This document shows positions 15,445 through 22,734 of a DNA stretch of 24,505 nucleotides, piece after piece. Position numbers and translations under genes: made by a program. The stretch's first letter is position 1, and the number at the start of each line of letters is the position of its first letter. The DNA comes from Pseudomonadota bacterium (GTDB taxonomy: Bacteria; Pseudomonadota; Alphaproteobacteria; Rhizobiales; Devosiaceae): assembly GCA_023431205.1 (NCBI GenBank), contig JAEYXQ010000170.1, positions 1-24,505 on the forward strand, read 5' to 3'. The notes beneath the pieces were generated by a model. The model was not told where the DNA came from. It was given only the letters and a program-made list of their open reading frames with translations, and did not search any database.

Positions 15445-15939
15445 TCAGTCCTGCGGAGGATATACCCGGGTCGGCTTGAGGTCGATGGCGTGACCGGTGC
15501 CGGACTCCACAAGGATCTTCAGCATCGGCTCGGTGTCGAGATAGTAGTATTCGATGGTTTCCCCGATCCGGCCGCCCATCATCAGTTCGGCGCCGGCATC
15601 GACCATCTTGGTCTTGAAGGCGTCGGATTCAGCCTGGGTCGGCTTCATCAGCGCGAGGTGGTGGAAGCCTTCGCCGTGGGTGTCGAGCCACTCGCTGTAG
15701 ATGTTGTCGCCTTCAAGGGGCTGAATGAGCTCGACGCAGAGGTCGCCCACCATGGTCTCAGCGCACAGCATCGAGTACTTGGCAGGCTGGCCGTGAAGAT
15801 GCGTACCGTGCAGGCGAGGCTCCTTGTGCTCATAGACGTTCCACGGACCCCAGCCGAGCAGATCCGTATAGGTCTTCATGGTTTTCTCGAGGTCGCGCAC
15901 AACCAGGCCGATCTGCGAAATCTTTGCGTGTTCAGACAT
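15445..15939 (-). CDS. VOC-superfamily protein, methylmalonyl-CoA-epimerase-like
   Basis: This is a 164-residue cytosolic protein with two vicinal-oxygen-chelate modules, a fold used by epimerases, glyoxalases and dioxygenases. Module 1 starts ISQIGLVVRDLEKTMKTYTDLLGWGPW; Gln9 stands where many members have the first metal ligand His. Module 2 has GFHHLALM (likely metal His) and ends EPMLKILVE (likely metal Glu). GPW and the HHLAL pattern recall methylmalonyl-CoA epimerase. It is the last gene of the transporter operon, 39 bp after the permease, an unusual partner for a sugar importer, and likely acts on a sugar-derived intermediate (an epimerisation or isomerisation is my guess). The ATG at 15939 has AGGAG upstream. 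Confidence 0.88.
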   Translation of the reverse strand: MSEHAKISQIGLVVRDLEKTMKTYTDLLGWGPWNVYEHKEPRLHGTHLHGQPAKYSMLCAETMVGDLCVELIQPLEGDNIYSEWLDTHGEGFHHLALMKPTQAESDAFKTKMVDAGAELMMGGRIGETIEYYYLDTEPMLKILVESGTGHAIDLKPTRVYPPQD

Positions 15940-15978
15940 TTTTTATCTCCTCGTCTGCGTTGGAACAGGGACCGATGG

Positions 15979-16962
15979 TCAGCGCTTGCCCATGCGGCGC
16001 ATCATTGCGTCAAGGGCCACGGCGACAACCACGATGAGGCCGGTGACGACCTGCTGAAGGTAGACGTTGACGCCGCCTAGAACGATCAGGTTGCCGATGA
16101 CCACCATGATGCCGGCGCCGATCAAGGCGCCCCAGATGGTGCCGATACCGCCAGTGGTGGCGATGCCGCCGATGACAGGTGCAGCGATCGACGGCAGTAG
16201 CCAAGACTGACCAATCGAGGCTTGTGCGGAGAAAAGGCGGAAGCACATCAGCATGCCGGCCAGACCGGCCAGCGCTCCGGCGATGGCATAGGCGGTCACG
16301 CGCACACGCTGTTCGTTGATGCCGACGATGCGCGCCGCTTCCTTGCTGTTGCCAACCGCGTACAGCTTGCGGCCGTAAACGGTGATGGTGGTGAGTGCCA
16401 GGATCAGCACGAAAGCGGCCAGCATGCACCAGACCGGTACCGGCAAGCCAAGCCAGGTGCTCGAGCCGAAAAAGGTTACGGATTCAGGCAGGCCGACAAT
16501 GGTCTGCCCCTTGGTGATCCAGAGGTTCAGTCCCGAGAACACACTGAGCGTGCCGATGGTCACGACGAGCGAATTAAGGTTGAACGTGGTGATGATCAGA
16601 CCGTTGACCGCTCCAGCCATAGCCCCGGTGCAGAGGCCCGCCAGGATTGCGATCACAGGGTGAAAATCGAAATCAACGAGCAGCTTTGCACAGACGATAC
16701 CAGCAAGTCCGGCAATGGCACCGATCGATACGTCGATGTCCCCGAGCAGCAGCAGCATGCCTTGCGCGATCGCGACAATGCCGATGAAGGCGAGTTCGCG
16801 CGACATGATGGTCAGGTTGTATTCGGTCAGGAACTGCGGTGATACCAGGGCACCGATCCCAATCATGATGAGCAGCGCGGCGAGCGGTCCGCTCATGGCA
16901 CTTGCAAATTTTGGCTTGCGGCGTTCGGACGCTGCGGCTGCCGAAATGTTGGCCACGGCCAT
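15979..16962 (-). CDS. sugar ABC transporter permease, RbsC/LsrC type
   Basis: This is the inner-membrane channel of a ribose-type ABC importer. The 327 residues contain eight to ten hydrophobic segments. Family signatures include LLLLGDIDVSIGAIAGL, FNLNSLVVTIGTLSVFSGLN, and VYGRKLYAVGNSKEAARIVGI, the coupling loop that docks onto the ATPase. The segment GGIATTGGIGTIWGALIGAGIM follows. I took the ATG at 16962, four bases after the ATPase stop. An AGGAG directly abuts that ATG, so a GTG two codons later (16956) may be used instead. Only one permease gene is present, so the channel is probably a homodimer, unlike LsrC/LsrD. Confidence 0.94.
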   Translation of the reverse strand: MAVANISAAAASERRKPKFASAMSGPLAALLIMIGIGALVSPQFLTEYNLTIMSRELAFIGIVAIAQGMLLLLGDIDVSIGAIAGLAGIVCAKLLVDFDFHPVIAILAGLCTGAMAGAVNGLIITTFNLNSLVVTIGTLSVFSGLNLWITKGQTIVGLPESVTFFGSSTWLGLPVPVWCMLAAFVLILALTTITVYGRKLYAVGNSKEAARIVGINEQRVRVTAYAIAGALAGLAGMLMCFRLFSAQASIGQSWLLPSIAAPVIGGIATTGGIGTIWGALIGAGIMVVIGNLIVLGGVNVYLQQVVTGLIVVVAVALDAMMRRMGKR

Positions 16963-16966
16963 TCTC

Positions 16967-18460
16967 CTAGTAAACAGACTGGTTCGGTGAGTTGCCATTC
17001 TTGCCACCCGACTGATCAGCGCCGATGATCGCGTTGATCACGGTCTCCTTGCTGATGCGGTCTTCTGGGATTTCCCCGTTCAACCTGCCGTTGTACACGG
17101 TGATGATCCGGTTGCAGCACTTGAGCAGTTCTTCGAGTTCGGAGGAGATCAGCACGATTGCCATGCGCTGCTCTTCGGCGATGCGCTTCATGAGGATGTA
17201 GATTTCATCCTTGGCATTCACATCGATGCCGCGCGTTGGCTCGTCGAGGAACAGCACGCGCGGGGCCGCCTCGAGCGCCCTGCCGATCAGGACCTTCTGC
17301 TGGTTGCCGCCACTTAGGTTGACGATACTGACCTGATCGGAAGGAGTTTTGACCTTGTAGTCAGCGACGATGCGCGAGGCCGTTTCCTTCTCCGCCCCAT
17401 GTCGAATGAAGCCGCCCTGCGACAGTGTCCGCAGCAAGCCAGCCGCCACGTTCTGACGAATGGTTAGGTGAGGGAAGATACCGTGGGTCTTGCGCTCCTC
17501 GGAGAGGTAGATCAGGCCCTGACTGATGGATCTCGCCGGCGAACCGAAACCCCACGGTTTGCCCAAGTAGGTGGCTTCGCCCCCGCTGCGTGGCAAGAGG
17601 CCAAAGACGGTCTGCATGATCTCGGAGCGACCCGCTCCGACAAGACCCGCCACCCCCAAGATTTCGCCCGCGCGCACATTGAACGACACGTCCTTGAAGC
17701 GCGTGCCGGACAGCCCGCGCACCTCGAGCGATATATCGCCGGCCGTCACGGTGGGACGGTAGAGGGCCTCAAGGTCGATGTCCTTGCCCGTCATCTGGCG
17801 CACGATCCACTCTTCGTCAATCTGCTGGCCACCCGAATGACCGACGACCTGACCGTTGCGCAACACTGTCACCTGGTCATGCAGGCGCATGACCTCATCA
17901 AGCCGGTGCGTAATGAAGATTATGGACTTGCCCTGCGCCTTGAGAGCATCGAGCACGCCGAAGAGTTTTTCGATCTCGCGCTTGGTCAGGGAGGCCGTTG
18001 GCTCGTCCAGGATGAGCAGCTTGAAGGCGCTGTTGGCGAGTGCGCGCGCAATCTGCAGTAGTTGTTTTTCGGCTACAGAAATGGATTTGACCAAGGCTGA
18101 CGGATCGGATTCCATCTGCAACTCGGACATGAACTTGAGAGCATCACGCTCGCACTGCCGGCGATTGAAGAACACATGACCCCGCCCATCGAGCGGCATC
18201 ATAATGTTCTCCGCCACGCTCAGATGATCGAAAAGGTTGATCTCCTGAGGAACATAGGCGATGGCGTCTTGCTCGACGGTGAGAGTGCCCTCATCCGGCT
18301 TGTAAAGACCAGTCAGGATCTTGACGAGAGTGCTTTTACCGGCACCGTTTTCGCCGACGATGCAGTGCACCTCGCCCGGCTGGATGGTCAGATCGACCTT
18401 TGCGAGCGCCACCACGCCTGGAAAACGCTTGGTGATGCCCTCTGCCTTTAACAGCGTCAT
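16967..18460 (-). CDS. sugar ABC transporter ATPase, double-domain RbsA/LsrA type
   Basis: This is the energising subunit of the importer, 497 residues with two fused nucleotide-binding domains. Domain 1 has Walker A GENGAGKST (about 37-45), a degenerate signature SISVAEKQ and Walker B LLILDEPTASLT. Domain 2 has a degenerate Walker A GLVGAGRSE without the lysine, an intact LSGGNQQK signature and Walker B LFLDEPTRGID. This asymmetry, with one competent composite site, is usual in RbsA-type proteins. A long hairpin separates the gene from the binding-protein gene upstream, while the permease follows at once. Confidence 0.95.
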   Translation of the reverse strand: MTLLKAEGITKRFPGVVALAKVDLTIQPGEVHCIVGENGAGKSTLVKILTGLYKPDEGTLTVEQDAIAYVPQEINLFDHLSVAENIMMPLDGRGHVFFNRRQCERDALKFMSELQMESDPSALVKSISVAEKQLLQIARALANSAFKLLILDEPTASLTKREIEKLFGVLDALKAQGKSIIFITHRLDEVMRLHDQVTVLRNGQVVGHSGGQQIDEEWIVRQMTGKDIDLEALYRPTVTAGDISLEVRGLSGTRFKDVSFNVRAGEILGVAGLVGAGRSEIMQTVFGLLPRSGGEATYLGKPWGFGSPARSISQGLIYLSEERKTHGIFPHLTIRQNVAAGLLRTLSQGGFIRHGAEKETASRIVADYKVKTPSDQVSIVNLSGGNQQKVLIGRALEAAPRVLFLDEPTRGIDVNAKDEIYILMKRIAEEQRMAIVLISSELEELLKCCNRIITVYNGRLNGEIPEDRISKETVINAIIGADQSGGKNGNSPNQSVY

Positions 18461-18515
18461 TTGCGCTCGGCCCTAGTAGAGTTACGCAGCCTTCTCCGGC
18501 GCGACAGAAGAATTG

Positions 18516-18544
18516 CGGCCGGGAGGACGCCCTCCTCCCGGCCG
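18516..18544 (-). terminator. hairpin (attenuator) between binding-protein and ATPase genes
   Basis: CGGCCGGGAGGA and TCCTCCCGGCCG form a perfect 12-bp stem with a five-base loop, 12 bp after the binding-protein stop. On the minus strand only CAATTCTTCT follows, so termination should be partial. Such hairpins commonly keep binding-protein mRNA more abundant than that of the downstream transporter genes. Confidence 0.65.
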
Positions 18545-18556
18545 AGCTTTCAAGTC

Positions 18557-19525
18557 TTAGAAGCCGTCGATATTGCCGTCCTTGACCATCTCGGGCGTCA
18601 TGTAGCCGATGCCCGTGTTGAGCCAGATCGGCGTCTCAAAGCCGAGATTCTTCAGCAGCAAGGTTACGGTGGACCATTCGCCCATCATGCGCGGGCGGGT
18701 TGCGATCGACAGATCGAGCACGCCATCACGCATCAATTCCTGCAGCTGCGGCACGTCGTCGATGCCCACGAACTGCACTTCACCCACACGATTGGCTTCG
18801 CGCAGAGCAAGGCCTACGCCAACAGGACCTGCCGCGTCGACTACTGCAATCGCATCGAGATCGGGATAGGCCGAGAGAATGCGTGACGCCTCGGTATGAG
18901 CGATCTGGACATCGTCATAATCGAAAGCAGTTTCGACGATTTCGATTTCCGGGTGCTCGGCGAACAGATCGTTGAGCGCGTCATAGCGATCTGCGTGAGC
19001 TGAGTTGGTAGGCACGCCATGGATGATGGCCACCTTGCCCTTACCATCGATGCGCTTCAGCAGCTCTTCGCCTAGAATGCGTCCCTGATCGTAGAAATCA
19101 TTGGAGATGTAGGTGATCTGCGAGCCCTCGGGAGCCGTAGAAACGAAGAGCACCACCGGAATGCCGCGAGCTTCCGCTTCCTTGATGATCGGCATGCTGG
19201 CATTTACGTCGATCGCGTCGAGCGCGATGCCGTCGGGGTTGGTTGCGATAGCACGTTCCAGCAGCGTGTTCTGCTCCACCAGGTCAGCCTTGGATGGCGC
19301 CTGGTAGTCGATAACGATCTTGGTGCCGAGCTGCTCGCTAAGCTGGTCGGCAGCGCCAACCGACGCTTCATGCACGATATCGAACCAGGCCTGAGCCAGG
19401 ACCGGAATCATCACGAAGCGGTATTCGTCCTTCAGCGCCTCTGCCTGAGCATAGGCGGCAGTAGCGCCGAATGTCGTTGCGGCGGCTACCGCGACAGCTG
19501 CGGCGTAGCGGAACAGAGATTTCAT
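18557..19525 (-). CDS. periplasmic sugar-binding protein of the ABC importer (RbsB-like)
   Basis: This is the substrate-binding lipid-free periplasmic protein of the importer, 322 residues. A signal peptide ends at about AYA-Q (residues 1-26). The two-lobed type 1 periplasmic-binding fold is indicated by FVMIPVLAQAWFDIVHEASVGAADQL at the start, NPDGIALDAIDVNASMPII, GIPVVLFVS, YISNDFYDQGRILGEEL and GEVQFVGIDDVPQL. It is the first gene of the transporter operon. GGGAGGG is the ribosome site, overlapped by a small dyad CCAAC-N4-GTTGG at 19536-19549. Residues that LsrB uses for autoinducer-2 are not evident by eye. The ligand is unknown. Confidence 0.93.
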   Translation of the reverse strand: MKSLFRYAAAVAVAAATTFGATAAYAQAEALKDEYRFVMIPVLAQAWFDIVHEASVGAADQLSEQLGTKIVIDYQAPSKADLVEQNTLLERAIATNPDGIALDAIDVNASMPIIKEAEARGIPVVLFVSTAPEGSQITYISNDFYDQGRILGEELLKRIDGKGKVAIIHGVPTNSAHADRYDALNDLFAEHPEIEIVETAFDYDDVQIAHTEASRILSAYPDLDAIAVVDAAGPVGVGLALREANRVGEVQFVGIDDVPQLQELMRDGVLDLSIATRPRMMGEWSTVTLLLKNLGFETPIWLNTGIGYMTPEMVKDGNIDGF

Positions 19526-20164
19526 TTTTACCCTCCCAACGTGTGTTGGTGACTGATGTTAAGTCTAGCGGAGCGCCGCCCCGACCCTGCCTTTGCGGCT
19601 AAGGCGCGGTGCAAAGCTCCAAGGATAGTTCGCCTACCCCTTCTTGTGCGGCGTCTTTGAGGTCACCAGACCCTACCGCTACCGATACCTATAACAATTC
19701 TGATATTTATAACAAGAGCCATGTTCGCGCGCTTGGGCTATCGGTCCGCACGCTTCCCACGCGGCGCACTTACGGCTCTTACTCAGGAGACGTGGTCTCG
19801 TCGGTTTGTTCAAAGAGCGTTTCGGACCACGTATTCGGGGCCGTTAGCCTCAGGTATGGCCGACCCATAGTCCCAAGCGGCAGCACCGCACACGGCTTCA
19901 TCTTGCCAATCTGCGACAAGGTGCTCGCAGGTATTCCTTGGCCGTGCGCCATATCTTTGTACTCCGGTAAATCCTCTTACCCGTCCGTGGCGAGCGCCTG
20001 AAGGCGCACCCTGTTGCGCGCTTGCAACAGGGGTGGAACATCACAAGGGTGAGAGGAACCGGTGGTTGAGCGGGCCGTTGCGGGGGTGAGGCTTTCCTGC
20101 ACTAGCGAAGCGTTTGCGAGCGGCTTAGGGCTTGGCCACATTCCGAATTTTCCCAGCGTCACCC
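19526..20164. other. leader and spacer between transporter operon and L,D-transpeptidase gene
   Basis: No believable gene lies here. The left third holds the ribosome site dyad of the binding-protein gene and operator B (19684-19713). On the right are two adjoining hairpins: 19994-20007 (GCGCC, TGAA loop, GGCGC) and 20009-20032 (CCCTGTTGC, six-base loop, GCAACAGGG). They could be a small structured leader or a terminator remnant; no T-tract follows on the plus strand. I find no tRNA fold in the middle part. Confidence 0.45.
19684..19713 (-). promoter_or_regulatory. tandem operator B of the SorC regulon (proposed)
   Basis: On the minus strand GTTATAAATATC (19713-19702) is followed by GTTATAGGTATC (19695-19684), identical at 10 of 12 positions with an 18-bp repeat period, as in operator A. 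A 14-bp block (CTGATATTTATAAC on plus, 19700-19713) is the exact reverse complement of 11387-11400. A possible promoter on this strand is TTGTTA (19715-19710), 16 bp, TATAGG (19693-19688), giving a start near 19681 and a leader of about 155 nt. This promoter call is weaker than that for operator A. Confidence 0.65.
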
Positions 20165-20824
20165 ATGGATTCCGTATTGCTCTCACGCCGTCTGTTCATG
20201 ATCGGCCTGCCGGCCGCTGCCCTGGCCGCCTGCTCCTCCACCCGTACCCCAGTGGTGCAGGAGCCCGTCATCGATCCGTATTACCTGCGGATGTATGGCC
20301 CCATCCTCGACGAGCCCTTCCCGGTCGCGGCGATGGACTTGCGCCGCGTCGATCCGCAGTGGTGGCGGCAGGAAGTTGCTGATCCGACCGGTGAGAAGCC
20401 GGGCACGATCGTGGTCGACACGCCGGCGCACTATCTCTACCTGGTGATGGAGGGCGGTCGCGCCCTGCGCTATGGCGTAGGCGTCGGCAAGGACGAGGCG
20501 CTGGTGTTCCGTGGCAACGCCTATATCGGCCGCAAGGCAGAGTGGCCGCGCTGGACCCCAACCCAGTCGATGATCAAGCGCGAGCCGGACCGCTACGGCC
20601 CTTATGCCGGTGGCATGGCGGGTGGCCCGGAAAATCCGCTCGGCCCGCGAGCCCTCTATCTCTACCGCGACGGCCGCGACACTTTGTTCCGCCTCCACGG
20701 GACCACCGAGCCCTATACCATCGGCACCAACGTGTCGTCGGGCTGTATCCGCCTGATGAACCAGGACATCATCGACCTCTACGCCCGCGTGCCCACCGGC
20801 ACCCGTGTGGTGGTCCACAACTGA
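20165..20824 (+). CDS. L,D-transpeptidase (YkuD domain), putative lipoprotein
   Basis: This envelope enzyme makes 3-3 cross-links in peptidoglycan or attaches outer-membrane proteins to it. The N-terminus SRRLFMIGLPAAALAAC has a lipobox (LAAC, Cys23), so the protein is probably lipid-anchored; the twin arginine also allows Tat export. The YkuD domain runs from about residue 80 (TIVVDTPAHYLYLV) to the end, with the catalytic motif H178-GT and S-SGC194-IRL. The ATG at 20165 gives 219 residues; an in-frame TTG 11 codons upstream is less likely. It converges on the amidotransferase gene across a long inverted repeat. Confidence 0.93.
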   Translation: MDSVLLSRRLFMIGLPAAALAACSSTRTPVVQEPVIDPYYLRMYGPILDEPFPVAAMDLRRVDPQWWRQEVADPTGEKPGTIVVDTPAHYLYLVMEGGRALRYGVGVGKDEALVFRGNAYIGRKAEWPRWTPTQSMIKREPDRYGPYAGGMAGGPENPLGPRALYLYRDGRDTLFRLHGTTEPYTIGTNVSSGCIRLMNQDIIDLYARVPTGTRVVVHN

Positions 20825-20935
20825 GGCCTCTCGTCCGGGCCGATGCCGCGGCAGCGGCGTCCCCGCGGACCCATACCGTAGTCACCCGCAGCGACACCCA
20901 AGCTGCTGTCGCGACATCGGCCCGGACGAGACCTC
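20823..20935. repeat. long inverted repeat filling the convergent spacer
   Basis: TCTCGTCCGGGCCGATG (20829-20845) is the perfect complement of 20915-20931. With a two-base bulge, GAGG/CCTC adds four more pairs (20823-20826 with 20932-20935). The arms touch the stop codon of the L,D-transpeptidase gene and lie directly before that of the amidotransferase gene. The 69-nt loop holds smaller hairpins, such as GCGACA/TGTCGC at 20891-20912 and GTCC/GGAC at 20859-20870. There is no T-tract. A bidirectional, structure-based terminator or mRNA-end stabiliser is likely. Confidence 0.75.
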
Positions 20936-21643
20936 TCAGCGCTCGGTGAAGAACCGAGCGATATAGCCGGCCAGCGCCCGGCTGTCGGACGGCCGCTCAA
21001 GCGAGGCCACCGCACCATCCACCACCCCATCCGGAGCCAGGCCGCGGCGCATTTCCGCCAGCGCCTGGGCATAGTCGTCCTCGAACTCGGGGTGCGGCTG
21101 AAAGCTCAGCGCGGCGCCATTGCTGTAGGCAAGGCCCGCATTCGGCGTGAACTCGGAGGCCAGGATCACCTCGGCGTCCGCCGGTGGCACGATCACCTGG
21201 TCCTGGTGCGAACAGGCAACCGACAGTGCTTGGGGTGCATCGGCCATGAAGTCCGGACGGGCCTTCACCTGGTAGGTATGCCGCCCGATGCCCCAGCCCT
21301 TCTTCGACTTGGTGACAACGCCGCCCAGCGCATCGGCCATGATCTGATGTCCGAAGCAGATGCCGAGCATGGGGGTGTTCGCCGCATAGGCGCGGCGGAT
21401 GAAGTCGCGCAGCGGGTCGAGCCAGGGATGGTCCTCGTACACACCGGCGGGCGAGCCGGTGATCACAATGCCCTCGAGCCTGGAGGGGTCCGGCAGCGCG
21501 TCGCCACTGGAAGCCGCTACCACCTCATAGCTGAAGCCGCGGCCGGTCGCGTCGAACATGCGCTCAAACATGGCTGGATAGGAGCCGAACCGCGGCGCCA
21601 GCGGCGCCGGCACTTCGCCGGTCTGGATGATGGTGATCTTCAT
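20936..21643 (-). CDS. class I glutamine amidotransferase-like protein
   Basis: This is a 235-residue cytosolic protein of the GATase1 family (GuaA-N-like, YfeJ/glutamine amidotransferase type), which releases ammonia from glutamine. Catalytic Cys96 lies in GICFGHQ, with His184 and Glu186 in FQPHPEFE, so the triad is complete. The oxyanion stretch ITGSPAGVYED (61-71) is present. No synthase domain is fused, so its acceptor is unknown. The ATG at 21643 begins the domain (MKITIIQTGE), and no other start is plausible. It follows the nfuA-like gene but behind a terminator, so it probably has its own promoter. Confidence 0.92.
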   Translation of the reverse strand: MKITIIQTGEVPAPLAPRFGSYPAMFERMFDATGRGFSYEVVAASSGDALPDPSRLEGIVITGSPAGVYEDHPWLDPLRDFIRRAYAANTPMLGICFGHQIMADALGGVVTKSKKGWGIGRHTYQVKARPDFMADAPQALSVACSHQDQVIVPPADAEVILASEFTPNAGLAYSNGAALSFQPHPEFEDDYAQALAEMRRGLAPDGVVDGAVASLERPSDSRALAGYIARFFTER

Positions 21644-21695
21644 GGTCTCTGGCAGCGGCGGTTGATGGTGCACCCTTAGCAGTTTGCCGTGCCGG

Positions 21696-21727
21696 TGAAA
21701 ACGAAAGGCCCGGATCGCTCCGGGCCT
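21696..21727 (-). terminator. Rho-independent terminator of the nfuA-like gene
   Basis: AGGCCCGGA (21706-21714) pairs perfectly with TCCGGGCCT (21719-21727) around a four-base loop. Read on the minus strand, the stem is followed by TTTCGTTTTC, a T-rich tail. It lies 28 bp past the stop of the NfuA-like gene. Confidence 0.85.
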
Positions 21728-21755
21728 GGCTTGCCGCTGTATCTGGTCGTCGGGA

Positions 21756-22322
21756 TCAGACCTGCTGGACCCCTTCGACGCCCGGCACAAAGTGACGGAG
21801 GAGATTTTCGATGCCGCTCTTGAGGGTAGCGGTCGAAGAGGGGCAGCCGGAGCAGGCACCCTGCATGTGCAGGAACACCGTGCCTTCCTTGAAGCCCTTG
21901 AAGATGATGTCGCCACCATCCATGGCGACGGCCGGACGGACCCGGGTGGCGAGCAGTTCCTTGATCACCTCGACGGTCTCGGTGTCTTCTTCCTCGAAAA
22001 ACTCCTCGACTTCGCTGAAATCGACCGGTGCACCGGCATCCTCGCCCAGCACCGGCTTGCCTGAGAGGAAGTGATCCATGATCACGCCCAGAATGGCCGG
22101 CTTGATGTGGGCCCAGTTGGTGTCGTCCTTGGTCACCGAGATAAAATCGGAGCCGAGGAACACGCCGGTGACGCCGCCGATGCCAAACAGGCTCAGGGCG
22201 AGCGGCGAAGCGGCCGCGGCGTCGGGGTTGCGGAAATCGCGCGGTTCGCCCGGCAGCACATCCCGGCCGGGCAGGAACTTCAGCGTTGCCGGGTTGGGAG
22301 TGGCTTCGGTCTGGATGAACAT
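21756..22322 (-). CDS. nfuA: NfuA/NifU-family Fe-S cluster carrier
   Basis: This cytosolic carrier receives and delivers [4Fe-4S] clusters. The 188 residues have an N-terminal Nfu_N domain (MFIQTEATPNPATLKFLPG to about residue 90), an acidic linker (EEFFEEED) and a C-terminal NifU domain from about 117. The linker is followed by RPAVAMDGGDI and the cluster-binding Cys157-x-x-Cys160 in GACSGCPSS. It is a single gene with its own terminator. A palindrome of the Irr/iron-control-element type starts 19 bp upstream of the start codon, implying iron-dependent expression. The gene order with trpS and the stress protein is common in Hyphomicrobiales. Confidence 0.95.
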   Translation of the reverse strand: MFIQTEATPNPATLKFLPGRDVLPGEPRDFRNPDAAAASPLALSLFGIGGVTGVFLGSDFISVTKDDTNWAHIKPAILGVIMDHFLSGKPVLGEDAGAPVDFSEVEEFFEEEDTETVEVIKELLATRVRPAVAMDGGDIIFKGFKEGTVFLHMQGACSGCPSSTATLKSGIENLLRHFVPGVEGVQQV

Positions 22323-22340
22323 CGCTCGGTCCGGGTAAGT

Positions 22341-22357
22341 TTTAGAATGCTTCTAAG
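22341..22357 (-). promoter_or_regulatory. Irr-type iron control element upstream of nfuA
   Basis: TTTAGAA-tgc-TTCTAAG is a 7-3-7 dyad with one mismatch, matching the Irr box (TTTAGAA-N3-TTCTAAA) described in Rhizobiales. A weak promoter on the minus strand, TTGCAG, 16 bp, TATCTT, lies just upstream, so the box would cover the transcription start. Irr represses iron-using genes at low iron, which suits an Fe-S carrier. The irr gene is not in the window. Confidence 0.65.
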
Positions 22358-22443
22358 ATAGAGTTCCTGCGCGTTCCTGCAAGTGCAAAGTCGCGACCTT
22401 CAGCCGCGTTGGATGCGCATCGCTCCTGCGCTAGCGTCATAAC

Positions 22444-22734
22444 ATGATACGCATCTTCAGGTATATCGCCCTGTTCGAGGGGCTCACCGCGGTCGCACTG
22501 TTCTTTGTGGCTATGCCGGCAAAATACTGGTTCGGCAATCCGGCGCTGGTGCCGCCGATCGGCGGCCTGCACGGCTTTGCCTTCGTCGCCTACATGCTGG
22601 CCATGGTGGTGTGCCTGCCAGGGCGCGGACTAAGCATCGGCAACTGGCTGACCACCTTTGCCTCAGGCTTTGTGCCCACCGCATCGTTTTTCAACGACCG
22701 CATGCTGCGCCGTCACGAACTGGTGACCGCCTGA
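22444..22734 (+). CDS. DUF3817 small integral membrane protein
   Basis: This is a 96-residue membrane protein of unknown function. The start FRYIALFEGLTAVALFFVAMPAKY and the GLHGFAFVAYMLAMVV segment are the DUF3817 signature. Three hydrophobic helices are visible, at about 5-25, 38-58 and 64-80. The C-terminus is short and basic. It converges on the stress-protein gene with adjoining stop codons, and shares the upstream region with the nfuA-like gene. Confidence 0.88.
   Translation: MIRIFRYIALFEGLTAVALFFVAMPAKYWFGNPALVPPIGGLHGFAFVAYMLAMVVCLPGRGLSIGNWLTTFASGFVPTASFFNDRMLRRHELVTA

Noticed and set aside
15142..16080. 312-codon plus-strand open frame across the aldolase end, VOC and permease genes
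   Set aside because: It crosses two terminators and three well supported genes; a shadow frame.
9363..19713. The locus as an autoinducer-2 (Lsr) quorum-sensing uptake system
   Set aside because: Kinase, regulator and transporter families agree, but LsrF, LsrG and a second permease are missing and extra aldolase, dehydrogenase and VOC genes are present. Kept only as a possible relative.
19609..20001. 130-codon plus-strand open frame upstream of the L,D-transpeptidase gene
   Set aside because: It overlaps operator B, is Ser/Pro-rich without structure, and resembles nothing known.
19740..20060. Possible tRNA or structured RNA gene
   Set aside because: I tried to find cloverleaf arms and a T-loop and saw none; only two simple hairpins are present.
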